Shown piece by piece: positions 33,825-41,969 of a stretch of 64,000 nt of DNA (positions are counted from its first letter, which is position 1; every line of letters starts with the position of its first letter). The DNA is from an uncultured Collinsella sp. GTDB lineage: Bacteria > Actinomycetota > Coriobacteriia > Coriobacteriales > Coriobacteriaceae. A program made the translations under genes and the position numbers. The notes beneath the pieces are model-generated. The model had not been told where the DNA came from, did not search any database, and worked only from the letters and a program-made list of their open reading frames with translations. Location of the stretch: positions 1-64,000 of the forward strand of contig UQIB01000001.1 of NCBI GenBank assembly GCA_900541015.1. Direction: 5' to 3'.

Positions 33825-33866
33825 ATTCGGCTGTTGCACTAACTGATGCATGAAGGGCAAGTAAAC

Positions 33867-34241
33867 ATGTACGCAATCGTTAACACGGGCGGCAAGCAGT
33901 ACAAGGTCGCCACCGACGATGTCATCACCGTCGAGAAGATCGAGGGCAATGAGGGCGACAAGGTCACCCTGCCGGTTATCTTCCTCAACGATGGTAAGAA
34001 GATCGTCACCGATCCCGACAAGCTGGCCAAGGCCAAGGTTACCGCTCAGATCGTTGAGCAGTTCAAGGGCGAGAAGCAGCTGGTCTTCAAGTTCCACAAG
34101 CGCAAGCGCTATCGTCGTCTGAAGGGTCACCGTCAGCAGCTCACCAAGCTGAAGATCGTGAAGGTTCAGGCTACCTCCCGCGCCAAGAAGGCTGTCAAGG
34201 CAGAGGCTGAGGCTGTTGCCGAGGCTCCCGTCGCCGAGTAG
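33867..34241 (+). CDS. rplU: 50S ribosomal protein L21
   Basis: A 124-residue large-subunit protein that binds 23S rRNA. The body (M-Y-A-I-V-N-T-G-G-K-Q-Y-K-V, then F-K-F-H-K-R-K-R-Y-R-R-L-K-G-H-R-Q) is canonical. Beyond the usual length of about 102 residues there is an Ala/Glu/Val-rich tail of about 20 residues, also seen on S16 in this window. The ATG at 33867 is chosen by homology; an ATG 21 bases earlier lies in the leader. Confidence 0.96.
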   Translation: MYAIVNTGGKQYKVATDDVITVEKIEGNEGDKVTLPVIFLNDGKKIVTDPDKLAKAKVTAQIVEQFKGEKQLVFKFHKRKRYRRLKGHRQQLTKLKIVKVQATSRAKKAVKAEAEAVAEAPVAE

Positions 34242-34274
34242 ATTACACTCGTAACGAAAGAGTAGGTATACACA

Positions 34275-34532
34275 ATGGCACACAAAAAAGGACTCGGTTC
34301 CTCCCGTAATGGCCGTGACTCCCGCGGTCAGCGCCTTGGCACGAAGCGCTATGCCGGCCAGACGGTAACCACGGGCACGATTCTCGTCCGTCAGCACGGC
34401 ACGCACATCCACCCGGGTGAGAACGTTGGCCGTGGTAAGGACGACACGCTGTTCGCGCTGGTCGACGGTACCGTTGAGTTCCACAAGGGTATCAAGCACA
34501 GGGTCAGCGTACGCCCGCTCGCGAACGCGTAA
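34275..34532 (+). CDS. rpmA: 50S ribosomal protein L27
   Basis: An 85-residue protein at the peptidyl-transferase centre. It starts M-A-H-K-K-G-L-G-S-S-R-N-G-R-D-S, so there is no cleavable N-terminal extension of the Staphylococcus type. The Q-R-x-G-T-x-x-H-P-G-x-N-V-G-R-G-x-D-D-T pattern is typical. It follows rplU by 33 bases. Confidence 0.97.
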   Translation: MAHKKGLGSSRNGRDSRGQRLGTKRYAGQTVTTGTILVRQHGTHIHPGENVGRGKDDTLFALVDGTVEFHKGIKHRVSVRPLANA

Positions 34533-34557
34533 TTCACCCTTCATAGAGCACATATGT

Positions 34558-34601
34558 GGGAGGCACTTGAGTTTTAGGATTCAAGGGTCTCCCTCTTTTT
34601 T
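34558..34601 (+). terminator. Terminator between rpmA and obgE
   Basis: GGGAG (34558-34562) with CTTGA pairs with TCAAG and CTCCC (34589-34593), with a small internal loop, followed by T-C and six T. The obgE ribosome site AGGAGG follows directly, so readthrough into obgE is possible. Confidence 0.55.
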
Positions 34602-34617
34602 GTAGGAGGCGATTCTG

Positions 34618-36084
34618 TTGTCACAGTTCACCGATATCAGCCGCATTAACGTGTGCGGCGGCGACGGCGGAGCCGGATGCATGTCGTTTAGGCGCGAGGC
34701 ATTTGTCCCCAAGGGCGGCCCCGATGGCGGCGACGGCGGTCGTGGCGGCAATGTCGTCATCCAGGCCGATGCTCAGCTGTCTTCGCTGATCGATTACCGC
34801 TTTAAGCATCACTTTCGCGCCGAGCGCGGCACGCACGGGCAGGGTGCCCGTCGTAACGGCAAGAGCGGCGAGGACCTGATTCTCAAGGTCCCTATGGGTA
34901 CCGTGGTGCGCGAGCTCGACCCCGAGACGCAGACCCCGATGTTCGAGATTGCCGACCTGGTGCACGACGGCGAGCGCGTCGTCGTGGCGCCCGGCGGTGC
35001 CGGCGGTTTGGGCAACACGCACTTTGTGACGTCGGTGCGCCGCGCGCCCGCGTTCGCCCAGCTGGGCGAGCCGGCCGAGGAGCACTGGATTGAGCTCGAG
35101 ATGAAGCTTATGGCCGATGCCGCGCTCGTGGGCTTCCCCTCGGTGGGTAAGTCATCTCTCATCGCGCGCATGAGTGCCGCCCGCCCCAAGATCGCCGACT
35201 ACCCGTTTACCACGCTCGTGCCGAATCTCGGCATGGTGCGTGCCGGCGAATATTCTTACGTCGTTGCCGACGTTCCCGGTTTGATCGAGGGCGCGAGCGA
35301 GGGCAAGGGCCTGGGTCACCAGTTTCTGCGCCACATTGAGCGTACGGCCTTGATTATGCACGTCGTCGACATGACGGGTGGTTTTGAGGATCGCGATCCG
35401 GTCGAGGATTACCACATTATCAACCGCGAGCTCGAGCAGTATGGCGCCGAGCTCTCGGAGCGTCCGCAGATCGTCGTTGCCAACAAGTGCGACGCGCCGG
35501 GCACGGCCGACAAGATTGCCGACCTTAAGCGCGCAGCGCTCGACGATGGACATATGTTCTTTGCCGTGTCTGCCGTGACGGGCGCCGGCCTCAATACGCT
35601 GATGCTTGCCGTGGGCGAGCAGGTGGCTAAGCTACGCGCCGAGTTGGCTGTCTCGGATGAGCCGGTCGTTCTGCGCGACGATGAGTGGGAGCGCCGTCGC
35701 CTGCAGCGTGAGAAGCGTTTCCGCATCGTTCAGGAAGAGCCCGGTGCCTTCCGCGTGGTCGGTCGTGCCATCGAGCGCATGGTCATCCAGACCGACTGGG
35801 AAAACGAGGAAGCCGTCATTTACCTGCAGCATAAGTTTGCGCGTATGGGTGTTGACGACGCGCTCGAGAAGGCCGGTTGCCGTGCCGGCGACGAGGTCCG
35901 CATTTGCCAGCGCGCCTTTGACTTTGAGGGCGCCGAGGACTTCTCGGAGTACGAGGAGCTCGAGGATGCTGACGAGGACGTTGCCGTCGAGGCCATTGAC
36001 GTGGCCGATGCTGCGGATGAGGGCGTCGAGGTTGTCGATGCGGCGGATGCCGCGGGCGATGCCGAGACCTCGGAGGGCGAGTAA
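34618..36084 (+). CDS. obgE: GTPase ObgE/CgtA
   Basis: A 488-residue ribosome-associated GTPase acting in 50S maturation and stress control. The glycine-rich Obg fold covers residues 1-160 (C-G-G-D-G-G-A-G, G-G-D-G-G-R-G-G). The G domain has P-loop G-F-P-S-V-G-K-S-S, switch P-F-T-T-L, D-V-P-G-L and N-K-C-D. An OCT domain lies at about 350-420, followed by an acidic Asp/Glu/Ala tail of about 60 residues. The TTG start is preceded by AGGAGG at 8 bases. nadD follows after 3 bases. Confidence 0.96.
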   Translation: MSQFTDISRINVCGGDGGAGCMSFRREAFVPKGGPDGGDGGRGGNVVIQADAQLSSLIDYRFKHHFRAERGTHGQGARRNGKSGEDLILKVPMGTVVRELDPETQTPMFEIADLVHDGERVVVAPGGAGGLGNTHFVTSVRRAPAFAQLGEPAEEHWIELEMKLMADAALVGFPSVGKSSLIARMSAARPKIADYPFTTLVPNLGMVRAGEYSYVVADVPGLIEGASEGKGLGHQFLRHIERTALIMHVVDMTGGFEDRDPVEDYHIINRELEQYGAELSERPQIVVANKCDAPGTADKIADLKRAALDDGHMFFAVSAVTGAGLNTLMLAVGEQVAKLRAELAVSDEPVVLRDDEWERRRLQREKRFRIVQEEPGAFRVVGRAIERMVIQTDWENEEAVIYLQHKFARMGVDDALEKAGCRAGDEVRICQRAFDFEGAEDFSEYEELEDADEDVAVEAIDVADAADEGVEVVDAADAAGDAETSEGE

Positions 36085-36087
36085 GCC

Positions 36088-36765
36088 ATGTCGCTGCGCG
36101 GTGGAATCGGTCTGCCCGAGCTTCCTCTAGAGGACGGGCAGGAGTTTAGGCTCGGCATTATGGGTGGCACCTTTGATCCCATCCATTACGGGCACCTGGT
36201 GACCGCCGAGCAGGCGCGCGAGTCGCTCGACTTGGACGCAGTGCTCTTTATGCCGGCGGGCTCTCCTGCCTTTAAGCTTGACAAGCCGGTGACGCCTGCC
36301 GAGGACCGTTATGCCATGACGGTCCTCGCCACCGCTGCGAACCCGGCCTTTTTGGCGAGTCGGTTCGAGATTGACCGTCCGGGTGTAACCTATACGGCCG
36401 ATACGCTTCATGCCCTTCGCGACTTTTACCCGCCGCAGGTAAAGCTCTACTTTATTACGGGCGCCGACGCGATTATCGATATTGTTACCTGGCATGATGC
36501 CGAACGAATCGCTGAGCTTGCTACCTTTATTGCGGCGACACGACCGGGCTTTGATATCGATACGGCGCGTGCCCGAATCAAAGAGTCGGGGCTGCCGTTC
36601 GACGTGCGCTATATTCAGATTCCGGCGCTGGCGATCAGCTCGACGAACATTCGTAAGCGAGTTGCTCGCGGTATGAGCGTGCGCTATCTTACGAGCGAGT
36701 CCGTGCTCGGCTACATTCGCAAACGCAGGCTATATGCCGATTTGGGCCAAGAAGATTTTGAGTGA
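36088..36765 (+). CDS. nadD: Nicotinate-nucleotide adenylyltransferase
   Basis: A 225-residue enzyme that makes nicotinate adenine dinucleotide from the mononucleotide and ATP in NAD synthesis. G-I-M-G-G-T-F-D-P-I-H-Y-G-H-L lies near residue 25, the nucleotidyl-transferase (T/H)xGH signature. The late I-S-S-T-N-I-R-K-R motif completes the site. About 20 residues precede the usual start, so a later start is possible, though none is better supported. The neighbours obgE, yqeK and rsfS form a very common cluster. Confidence 0.95.
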   Translation: MSLRGGIGLPELPLEDGQEFRLGIMGGTFDPIHYGHLVTAEQARESLDLDAVLFMPAGSPAFKLDKPVTPAEDRYAMTVLATAANPAFLASRFEIDRPGVTYTADTLHALRDFYPPQVKLYFITGADAIIDIVTWHDAERIAELATFIAATRPGFDIDTARARIKESGLPFDVRYIQIPALAISSTNIRKRVARGMSVRYLTSESVLGYIRKRRLYADLGQEDFE

Positions 36766-36777
36766 TGGGGGTCTACG

Positions 36778-37386
36778 TTGTCGGTAGAGGATCAGTTTGA
36801 GGGCGATGAGAGCGCGCTGCTCAAGCGCATTCAAGAGCTGCTCGATGTTCGCATGAAGGATAAGCGCAAGCGCTATGTGCATTCGCTGGGTGTTGCCGAG
36901 ACCGCACTTCATCTGGCCGAGGTCTACGGCGTTGACCGCTTTGATGCCGCTGCTGCCGGTCTGATCCATGACTGGGACAAAGTGCTCTCCGACGACGAGC
37001 TGGTTACGCGCGCTCTGCATTACGGCATTAAGATTGCCGGCTCTCCGTCTGCCGCGACGCCGCTTTTGCATGGCCCGGTTGCCGCCTATGAGCTTCCGCA
37101 GCTTTTTCCCGAGCTGTCGCCGGCGGTCTTTCAGGCTGTCGACCGTCACACCGTGGGCGCTTGCGACATGACGCCGCTCGATATGGTGGTCTTTGTGGCC
37201 GATGCTATCGAACCCAACCGCCACGGCGATTATGCCCATGCGCTGCGCAAGATGGTGGGGAAGTCCTCGCTCGACGAGTTGTTCTTCTCCTGTTTTGCGC
37301 AGGGTCTGGTCTATGTGATCCAGTCCGGGCGTTATCTTTATCCCACGGCTATTATGATTTACAACCATTACGCCCAGCTGCGCTAG
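36778..37386 (+). CDS. yqeK: HD-domain hydrolase YqeK (Ap4A hydrolase family)
   Basis: A 202-residue metal-dependent phosphohydrolase. H-S-L-G-V-A-E-T-A near residue 40 and A-A-G-L-I-H-D-W-D-K near 60 give the HD site, with D-R-H-T-V-G later. Members cleave diadenosine tetraphosphate symmetrically. The start is TTG with GGGGG upstream. It lies between nadD and rsfS, as in Bacillus. Confidence 0.9.
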   Translation: MSVEDQFEGDESALLKRIQELLDVRMKDKRKRYVHSLGVAETALHLAEVYGVDRFDAAAAGLIHDWDKVLSDDELVTRALHYGIKIAGSPSAATPLLHGPVAAYELPQLFPELSPAVFQAVDRHTVGACDMTPLDMVVFVADAIEPNRHGDYAHALRKMVGKSSLDELFFSCFAQGLVYVIQSGRYLYPTAIMIYNHYAQLR

Positions 37387-37413
37387 CTTGGGCTGTCTAG
37401 AAAGAGGTATTCC

Positions 37414-37869
37414 ATGGCCGATGAGACCATGACCGACGATCAGATTCTTGAAGGTGTGGAGCACAAGAGTTTTGTTGCCACGTCCGACCGCACCGCTGCC
37501 TCGCTGTCCGCGAGCGGTGTTGCCGCCGAGGATGTCGCCCGCGCCGCCGCGCAGGCCGCCTACGACAAGAAGGGCGAGGACGTTCAGGTGCTCGACCTGA
37601 CCGAGCTTTCCGACGTATGCGACTACTTTGTGCTTGCCACCGGTACCAACAACCGCCAGGTCGATTCTATCGTCGACGAGATCGAGGAGAAGGTCGCCGA
37701 GGCTTGCGGCGAGCATCCGTTCTCCATCGAGGGCCGCGAGCAGAAGACCTGGATGCTCATGGACTACGGTTCGGTTGTCGTCCACGTCTTCACTCCTGAA
37801 GCCCGCGACTTCTACCGCCTAGAAAAGCTCTGGGGCGACGCCCCCCAGCTCCCCCTCAACCTCCTCTAG
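37414..37869 (+). CDS. rsfS: Ribosomal silencing factor RsfS
   Basis: A 151-residue protein that binds L14 and blocks subunit joining when nutrients fall. The DUF143 core starts near residue 43: D-V-Q-V-L-D-L-T-E-L-S-D-V-C-D-Y-F-V-L-A-T-G-T-N-N-R-Q-V, then W-M-L-M-D-Y-G-S-V-V-V-H-V-F. The N-terminal 40 residues are an extra, polar extension. AAAGAGG precedes the ATG. Confidence 0.94.
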   Translation: MADETMTDDQILEGVEHKSFVATSDRTAASLSASGVAAEDVARAAAQAAYDKKGEDVQVLDLTELSDVCDYFVLATGTNNRQVDSIVDEIEEKVAEACGEHPFSIEGREQKTWMLMDYGSVVVHVFTPEARDFYRLEKLWGDAPQLPLNLL

Positions 37870-37898
37870 TAGCTCATTTGAGACGGGGTTAGCTACCC
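37868..37898. repeat. Partial copy of the TAGCTACCC repeat family
   Basis: TAGCTCATTTGAGACGGGGT followed by TAGCTACCC matches one arm of the inverted element at 12144-12275 in order and spacing, but here as a single short copy between rsfS and its terminator. Confidence 0.55.
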
Positions 37899-37909
37899 TC
37901 ACGCATATC

Positions 37910-37952
37910 GCCGGGCAGGTGCGGTTTTCCGCACCTGCCCGGCTTTCTTTTT
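37910..37952. terminator. Strong terminator after rsfS
   Basis: A perfect 15-bp stem (37910-37924 with 37929-37943) with a T-T-T-T loop, followed by T-T-T-C-T-T-T-T-T. It ends the plus-strand block; the facing dinB gene stops at 37965. Confidence 0.93.
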
Positions 37953-37964
37953 GCCCAAAGGCGG

Positions 37965-39218
37965 TTAATCGTTGAAGCGGGATTGGCGGCCGAAGGAAAG
38001 GGCGGTGTCGCCGAATTTGTCTCGGACGGCGTCGATGGCGACGGAGAGGTCGCGGCGGTCGCTGGATTGGGCTCCGCGGTCATCGATCTCGCAGAACAGG
38101 TCGGTCTGGATGCCGCCTTGGTGGTCGAAGTCGCTCATGCCGATGCCCACTAAGCGAACATGCATGCCTTCCTGCCAGATGTTGTCGAGAAGGTCGAGTG
38201 CAACCGCCACGAAGATGTTCTCATCGTCGGTCGGATGAGGCAGCCGGCGCTGTGCCGTACGTCCGCTGCCATACGAATACTTAAGCTTGAGCGTTACCGT
38301 GGCACCCGTCAGCCCCTGACGGCGCAGGCGGCGTCCCACTGACTCTCCCAACAGCGCAATCGCCGCCTCAATATCCCCACGCTCAGTCAAATCTTTAGCA
38401 AAGGTGCGTTCATTGCTGACCGACTTGACCTCGCGCTCCTCATCGAGACTCGTGACTTCGGAGATTTCGAGTCCCAACGCACGCTTGCGCATGCGTTCGC
38501 CGTTGACGCCAAAAATAGAGGCCAAGGTGGATTCTGGTGCACGTGATAGCTCGCCGAGGGTGTAGATGCGCATGCGGCGCAGTCGCTCCTCGGCCGAGCG
38601 CCCGATGCCGCTCATGGCAGATACCGGCAGCGCGGCCAAAAAGCGCTGCTCGGTTCCGGGGCGCACGATGGTCAGCCCGAACGGCTTATCCCGCTCGCTT
38701 GCGATCTTTGCGACCGTCTTGTTGCAGCCCACGCCAATGGAACAGGTCACTCCCAGCCCTGCCACGCGGTCGCTTATACGTCGCGCAACCAGCAGCGGGT
38801 CTTCGGGCGCAAAGCGACCCGGTGTGATATCGATAAAGGCTTCGTCGATGGATACGCGCTCCACGCGCGGCGTCTCCTCGGCAAGAATCGCCATGACCTG
38901 CGCGCTCACCTCGCGGTAGCGATCAAAATGCCCATGCGTCCAAATGGCTTGCGGGCACAAGCGCCGCGCCTCGGCCGAGGCCATGGCAGAGTGCACGCCA
39001 AAGCGACGTGCCTCATACGAACACGTGGACACGACGCCGCGCGAATCGGCGTCTCCGCCCACGATGAGCGGCTTTCCGCGCCATTCGGGATGATCGAGCA
39101 TTTCCACGCTCGCAAAAAACGCATCGAGGTCCATCAGGCCCACCGCTGGACCCGTCCAGGGAGGCGGCGTGACGCCCATGGCATCCTCATAACCGTATGT
39201 ATGTTCGCGTCTTTCCAT
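37965..39218 (-). CDS. dinB: DNA polymerase IV (Y family)
   Basis: A 417-residue translesion polymerase. The catalytic motifs M-D-L-D-A-F-F-A-S-V-E near residue 25 and V-S-I-D-E-A-F-I-D-I near 120 carry the metal-binding acids. Helix-hairpin-helix S-A-M-S-G-I-G-R near 195 and the little-finger domain follow. The C-terminus lacks a clear beta-clamp Q-x-x-L-F peptide at the very end, though I-Q-T-D-L-F occurs inside at about 385. It is transcribed alone, away from rpsP. About 20 extra residues precede the core. Confidence 0.93.
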   Translation of the reverse strand: MERREHTYGYEDAMGVTPPPWTGPAVGLMDLDAFFASVEMLDHPEWRGKPLIVGGDADSRGVVSTCSYEARRFGVHSAMASAEARRLCPQAIWTHGHFDRYREVSAQVMAILAEETPRVERVSIDEAFIDITPGRFAPEDPLLVARRISDRVAGLGVTCSIGVGCNKTVAKIASERDKPFGLTIVRPGTEQRFLAALPVSAMSGIGRSAEERLRRMRIYTLGELSRAPESTLASIFGVNGERMRKRALGLEISEVTSLDEEREVKSVSNERTFAKDLTERGDIEAAIALLGESVGRRLRRQGLTGATVTLKLKYSYGSGRTAQRRLPHPTDDENIFVAVALDLLDNIWQEGMHVRLVGIGMSDFDHQGGIQTDLFCEIDDRGAQSSDRRDLSVAIDAVRDKFGDTALSFGRQSRFND

Positions 39219-39334
39219 GTCATGAGTATACCGCGCAGCTCATGTGGGGTGCGTGTATGTGCTTGCAAATCCCGAATTCTTGTCTAAGATATGGATTTGC
39301 CCTCGACTACACCGAAGAAGTTGGTCTCACGGAC

Positions 39335-39363
39335 TTCACCTGCCCGCGTCGATGGCGTATTAT
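39335..39363 (+). promoter_or_regulatory. Candidate promoter of the rpsP operon
   Basis: TTCACC (39335-39340), a 17-base spacer and TATTAT (39358-39363). A second candidate lies upstream: TTGCAA (39263-39268), 16 bases, TAAGAT (39285-39290). Both could serve the operon. Confidence 0.5.
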
Positions 39364-39419
39364 GTTCAACTGTTTGTTTGTAGTTGCAGCCTAAAGCTGC
39401 TTGGTTGGAGGAGTTTCCT

Positions 39420-39761
39420 TTGGCAGTCAAGATTCGCCTTGCTCGTCACGGCGCTAAGAAGCGTCCGTACTACCGTGTCGTCGTCGCCGATTCCCGCGCC
39501 CCGCGTGACGGTCGTATCATCGAGGAGGTTGGCCGCTACAACCCGATGACCGCCCCCAAGACCATCAACCTCGACCTCGAGAAGATCGCCGACTGGCAGT
39601 CCAAGGGCGCTCAGCTCACCGACGCCGTCGCCGCTCTGGTCAAGGCCGCCAACGAGGGCGAGAAGACCGAGACCGTCGTCAAGAAGTCCAAGAAGCAGCT
39701 CGCCAAAGAGGCCGAGGCCGCTAAGGCTGCCGCTGAGGCCGCTGAGGGCGCCGAGGAGTAA
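39420..39761 (+). CDS. rpsP: 30S ribosomal protein S16
   Basis: A 113-residue small-subunit protein. A-V-K-I-R-L-A-R-H-G-A-K-K-R-P-Y-Y-R-V-V-V-A-D-S-R-A-P-R-D-G-R is the family core. The last 35 residues are a Lys/Ala/Glu-rich tail beyond the usual end, as common in actinobacteria. The start is TTG at 39420 with GGAGGAG upstream; a TTG at 39384 would add 12 residues with no family match. First gene of rpsP-khpA-rimM-trmD-lepB. Confidence 0.95.
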   Translation: MAVKIRLARHGAKKRPYYRVVVADSRAPRDGRIIEEVGRYNPMTAPKTINLDLEKIADWQSKGAQLTDAVAALVKAANEGEKTETVVKKSKKQLAKEAEAAKAAAEAAEGAEE

Positions 39762-39764
39762 ATC

Positions 39765-40049
39765 GTGCCTGAGGTTGACGCTGCACAGCTCGAGGGTGAG
39801 GCAATGCTCTCAGATCGCATCGCCGATCTCGTCGAATATCTCGTTGTTCAGATCGTCGACGACCCGGATTCCGTGAGCCTTGAGGTCATCGATGGTGACG
39901 ACGCCTCTACGATTGAGGTTTCGGTCGCCGAGGATGACGTCGCTAAGGTCATCGGCCGTCGTGGCCGTACCATTAAGGCCATTCGCACGCTCGCCCGTGC
40001 ACTGGCCGCTCGCCTCGACACTGCTGTCGAGGTAGAGGTTCTGGGCTAG
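39765..40049 (+). CDS. khpA: KH-domain RNA-binding protein KhpA
   Basis: A 94-residue protein with one KH domain: V-S-V-A-E-D-D-V-A-K-V-I-G-R-R-G-R-T-I-K-A-I-R carries the G-x-x-G loop (G-R-R-G). It acts with KhpB in RNA binding in Gram-positive bacteria. The GTG start at 39765 has GAGGAG 6 bases upstream, inside the end of rpsP. An ATG at 39804 would give the shorter, more typical length of 81. It lies between rpsP and rimM, its usual place. Confidence 0.9.
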   Translation: MPEVDAAQLEGEAMLSDRIADLVEYLVVQIVDDPDSVSLEVIDGDDASTIEVSVAEDDVAKVIGRRGRTIKAIRTLARALAARLDTAVEVEVLG

Positions 40050-40053
40050 GACC

Positions 40054-40575
40054 TTGAGGTCCCAGTACAAAAACATCGCCCGTGTGGTCAAGCCGCACGG
40101 AAGGAAGGGGGAGGTCCTCGCGCAGCCGCTGCGGGGGCTTCCTTCTGTATTAGAGCCGGGTATGCGCGTCGCCCTGACGCCGCCGGCGCTCAAGCGCGAC
40201 CGCTTTTGCACGGTCGTGTCCGTCACCGATACGGGCGATGGCGATCTGGTCTCGTTTGAGGGCATTGACGACTTGACGGCCGCCGAGGGCATCACGGGAT
40301 GCTACGTGCTGGCAAATCGTGACGATTTTGAGGTCGATTCGCTCGACGCTGCCTATACCGACCTGATGGGTCGCGAGGTGGTCGACGAGCGCTTCGGTTC
40401 GCTCGGCACGATCGTTGAGATCATGTCGACGCCCGCTAACGATGTTTGGGTTGTCGAGGGTGATCGGTACGGCGAGGTACTGATTCCCGTGATCGAGCAG
40501 GTTGTGCTCGATCTTCCCGACACAGGAACAATTTCCGTCCACGTGATGGACGGCCTGATCGATATGGACAAGTAG
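40054..40575 (+). CDS. rimM: Ribosome maturation factor RimM
   Basis: A 173-residue factor for 30S head assembly that binds S19. The N-terminal I-A-R-V-V-K-P-H-G-R-K-G-E-V-L-A and the PRC-barrel domain with L-G-T-I-V-E-I and a final I-P-V-I-E-Q-V-V-L-D-L are family-typical. The start is TTG, 5 bases after khpA, with only a weak AGG ribosome site, so translation may depend on coupling. Confidence 0.93.
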   Translation: MRSQYKNIARVVKPHGRKGEVLAQPLRGLPSVLEPGMRVALTPPALKRDRFCTVVSVTDTGDGDLVSFEGIDDLTAAEGITGCYVLANRDDFEVDSLDAAYTDLMGREVVDERFGSLGTIVEIMSTPANDVWVVEGDRYGEVLIPVIEQVVLDLPDTGTISVHVMDGLIDMDK

Positions 40576-40585
40576 GGAGGACAAC

Positions 40586-41344
40586 ATGCTGATTGAGACC
40601 CTTTCGGTCTTTCCCGAGATGTTTGAGCCCGTCATGTCAACGTCGATTTTGGGCCGCGCCCGCAAGGCCGGCCTTTTTGATTTTAAGGCGTATAACCTGC
40701 GCGACTGGACGCACGACCGCCATCGTACCGTCGATGACGAGCCGTACGGCGGCGGGCAGGGCATGCTCATGAAGGTCGAGCCTATCGCCGAGGCCATCGA
40801 GGCCATTAGCGCAGAGGGTCCCAAGCCCACTGTGGTGTTCTTTACCCCCTGTGGCGAGCCTTTTACGCAGCATGTGGCCGAGCGCCTGCTCAAAAGTGAG
40901 CGCCTGCTGTTTGTGTGCAGTCGCTACGAGGGCGTCGACGAGCGCGCGTATGCGTATGCCGATGAGCGTCTGTCGATCGGCGACTATGTGCTCACGGGCG
41001 GCGAACTTCCCGCTATGGTCGTTACCGATGCCGTCGTACGCCTGATTCCCGGCGCCCTGGGCGACGAGATGAGCAACGTCGACGAGTCGTTCTCGACCGC
41101 CGAGGACGGAGGCCTGCTCGAGTACGCGCAGTACACCCGTCCCGCCGAGTTCAACGGCGAGGGCGTGCCGCCGGTGCTTGTGAGCGGCGATCACGCCAAG
41201 GTCGATGCCTGGCGTCGCAAGAACGCCATCGAGCGCACCTGCCGCTGGCGTCCCGATCTGATCGAGACAGCGCGGCTCACGCCCGAGGAGCGCGCTTACG
41301 CGCAGGAGATTTTGGACGCTTCGTATTCGCAGAGCGAGGAGTGA
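40586..41344 (+). CDS. trmD: tRNA (guanine-37-N1)-methyltransferase
   Basis: A 252-residue SPOUT enzyme that makes m1G37 in tRNA to prevent frameshifting. The opening L-S-V-F-P-E-M-F, D-D-x-P-Y-G-G-G-Q-G-M-L-M-K near residue 50, C-S-R-Y-E-G-V-D-E-R and the knot segment S-I-G-D-Y-V-L-T-G-G-E-L-P are all present. The C-terminal W-R-x-K-N and R-P-D-L motifs are complete. Confidence 0.96.
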   Translation: MLIETLSVFPEMFEPVMSTSILGRARKAGLFDFKAYNLRDWTHDRHRTVDDEPYGGGQGMLMKVEPIAEAIEAISAEGPKPTVVFFTPCGEPFTQHVAERLLKSERLLFVCSRYEGVDERAYAYADERLSIGDYVLTGGELPAMVVTDAVVRLIPGALGDEMSNVDESFSTAEDGGLLEYAQYTRPAEFNGEGVPPVLVSGDHAKVDAWRRKNAIERTCRWRPDLIETARLTPEERAYAQEILDASYSQSEE

Positions 41345-41346
41345 GA

Positions 41347-41910
41347 ATGGTTCCATCGCAGCATTCCGCGTTGAGGGGCGCTTTTGAGTGGATCGCGGTC
41401 ATCGCGATCGCGCTTGTGGCCACGTTCCTGATCCGTACCTTTGTGGTCGAGCCCTTTGTGGTGCCCACCGGCTCCATGGAGTCCACGATCGAGATTGGCG
41501 ACCAGATCCTGGCACAAAAGGTGAGCCTCGAGCTCGGTCAGCCCGTCAAGCAGGGCGATATCGTGGTGTTTCACAACCCCGATGGCACCTCCGAGCATGA
41601 TGTTCTTGTCAAGCGTGTTATTGCCACGGCCGGCCAGACGGTCGACCTGCAGGATGGCAAGGTGGTCGTTGACGGCCAAGCGCTCGACGAGGACTATACG
41701 ACGGGCATGAGCTGGCCGCTTTCGGTCCAAGCGCCCGGTGCTCAGGTGAGCTATCCCTACACCGTTCCCGACGGGTGCGTGTGGGTGATGGGCGACAACC
41801 GCGAAAACTCTGCCGACTCACGCTACTTTGGTCCCGTCGACCGCTCCGAATTGATCGCTGTGGCACTCGTTCGCTACTGGCCGCTCAACCGCATCGGCGC
41901 TATCGACTAA
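41347..41910 (+). CDS. lepB: Signal peptidase I
   Basis: A 187-residue membrane protease that cleaves signal peptides. One membrane helix lies at about 15-35. The catalytic serine is in P-T-G-S-M-E-S-T near residue 45 and the lysine in V-K-R-V-I-A-T-A-G near 90. The late G-D-N-R-E-N-S-A-D-S-R-Y-F-G-P motif is complete. The start is ATG at 41347 with AGGAG 5 bases upstream, in the end of trmD; a GTG 6 bases earlier is less likely. Confidence 0.95.
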   Translation: MVPSQHSALRGAFEWIAVIAIALVATFLIRTFVVEPFVVPTGSMESTIEIGDQILAQKVSLELGQPVKQGDIVVFHNPDGTSEHDVLVKRVIATAGQTVDLQDGKVVVDGQALDEDYTTGMSWPLSVQAPGAQVSYPYTVPDGCVWVMGDNRENSADSRYFGPVDRSELIAVALVRYWPLNRIGAID

Positions 41911-41969
41911 AAACCGCTATAGTACAGTACCTAACCGTGTAATCGTTTCGACGAGGGGATATTAGAGGC

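Noticed and set aside
41911..41969. A T-box or glycine riboswitch before glyQ
   Set aside because: The leader is only 59 bases and shows no specifier stem or terminator.
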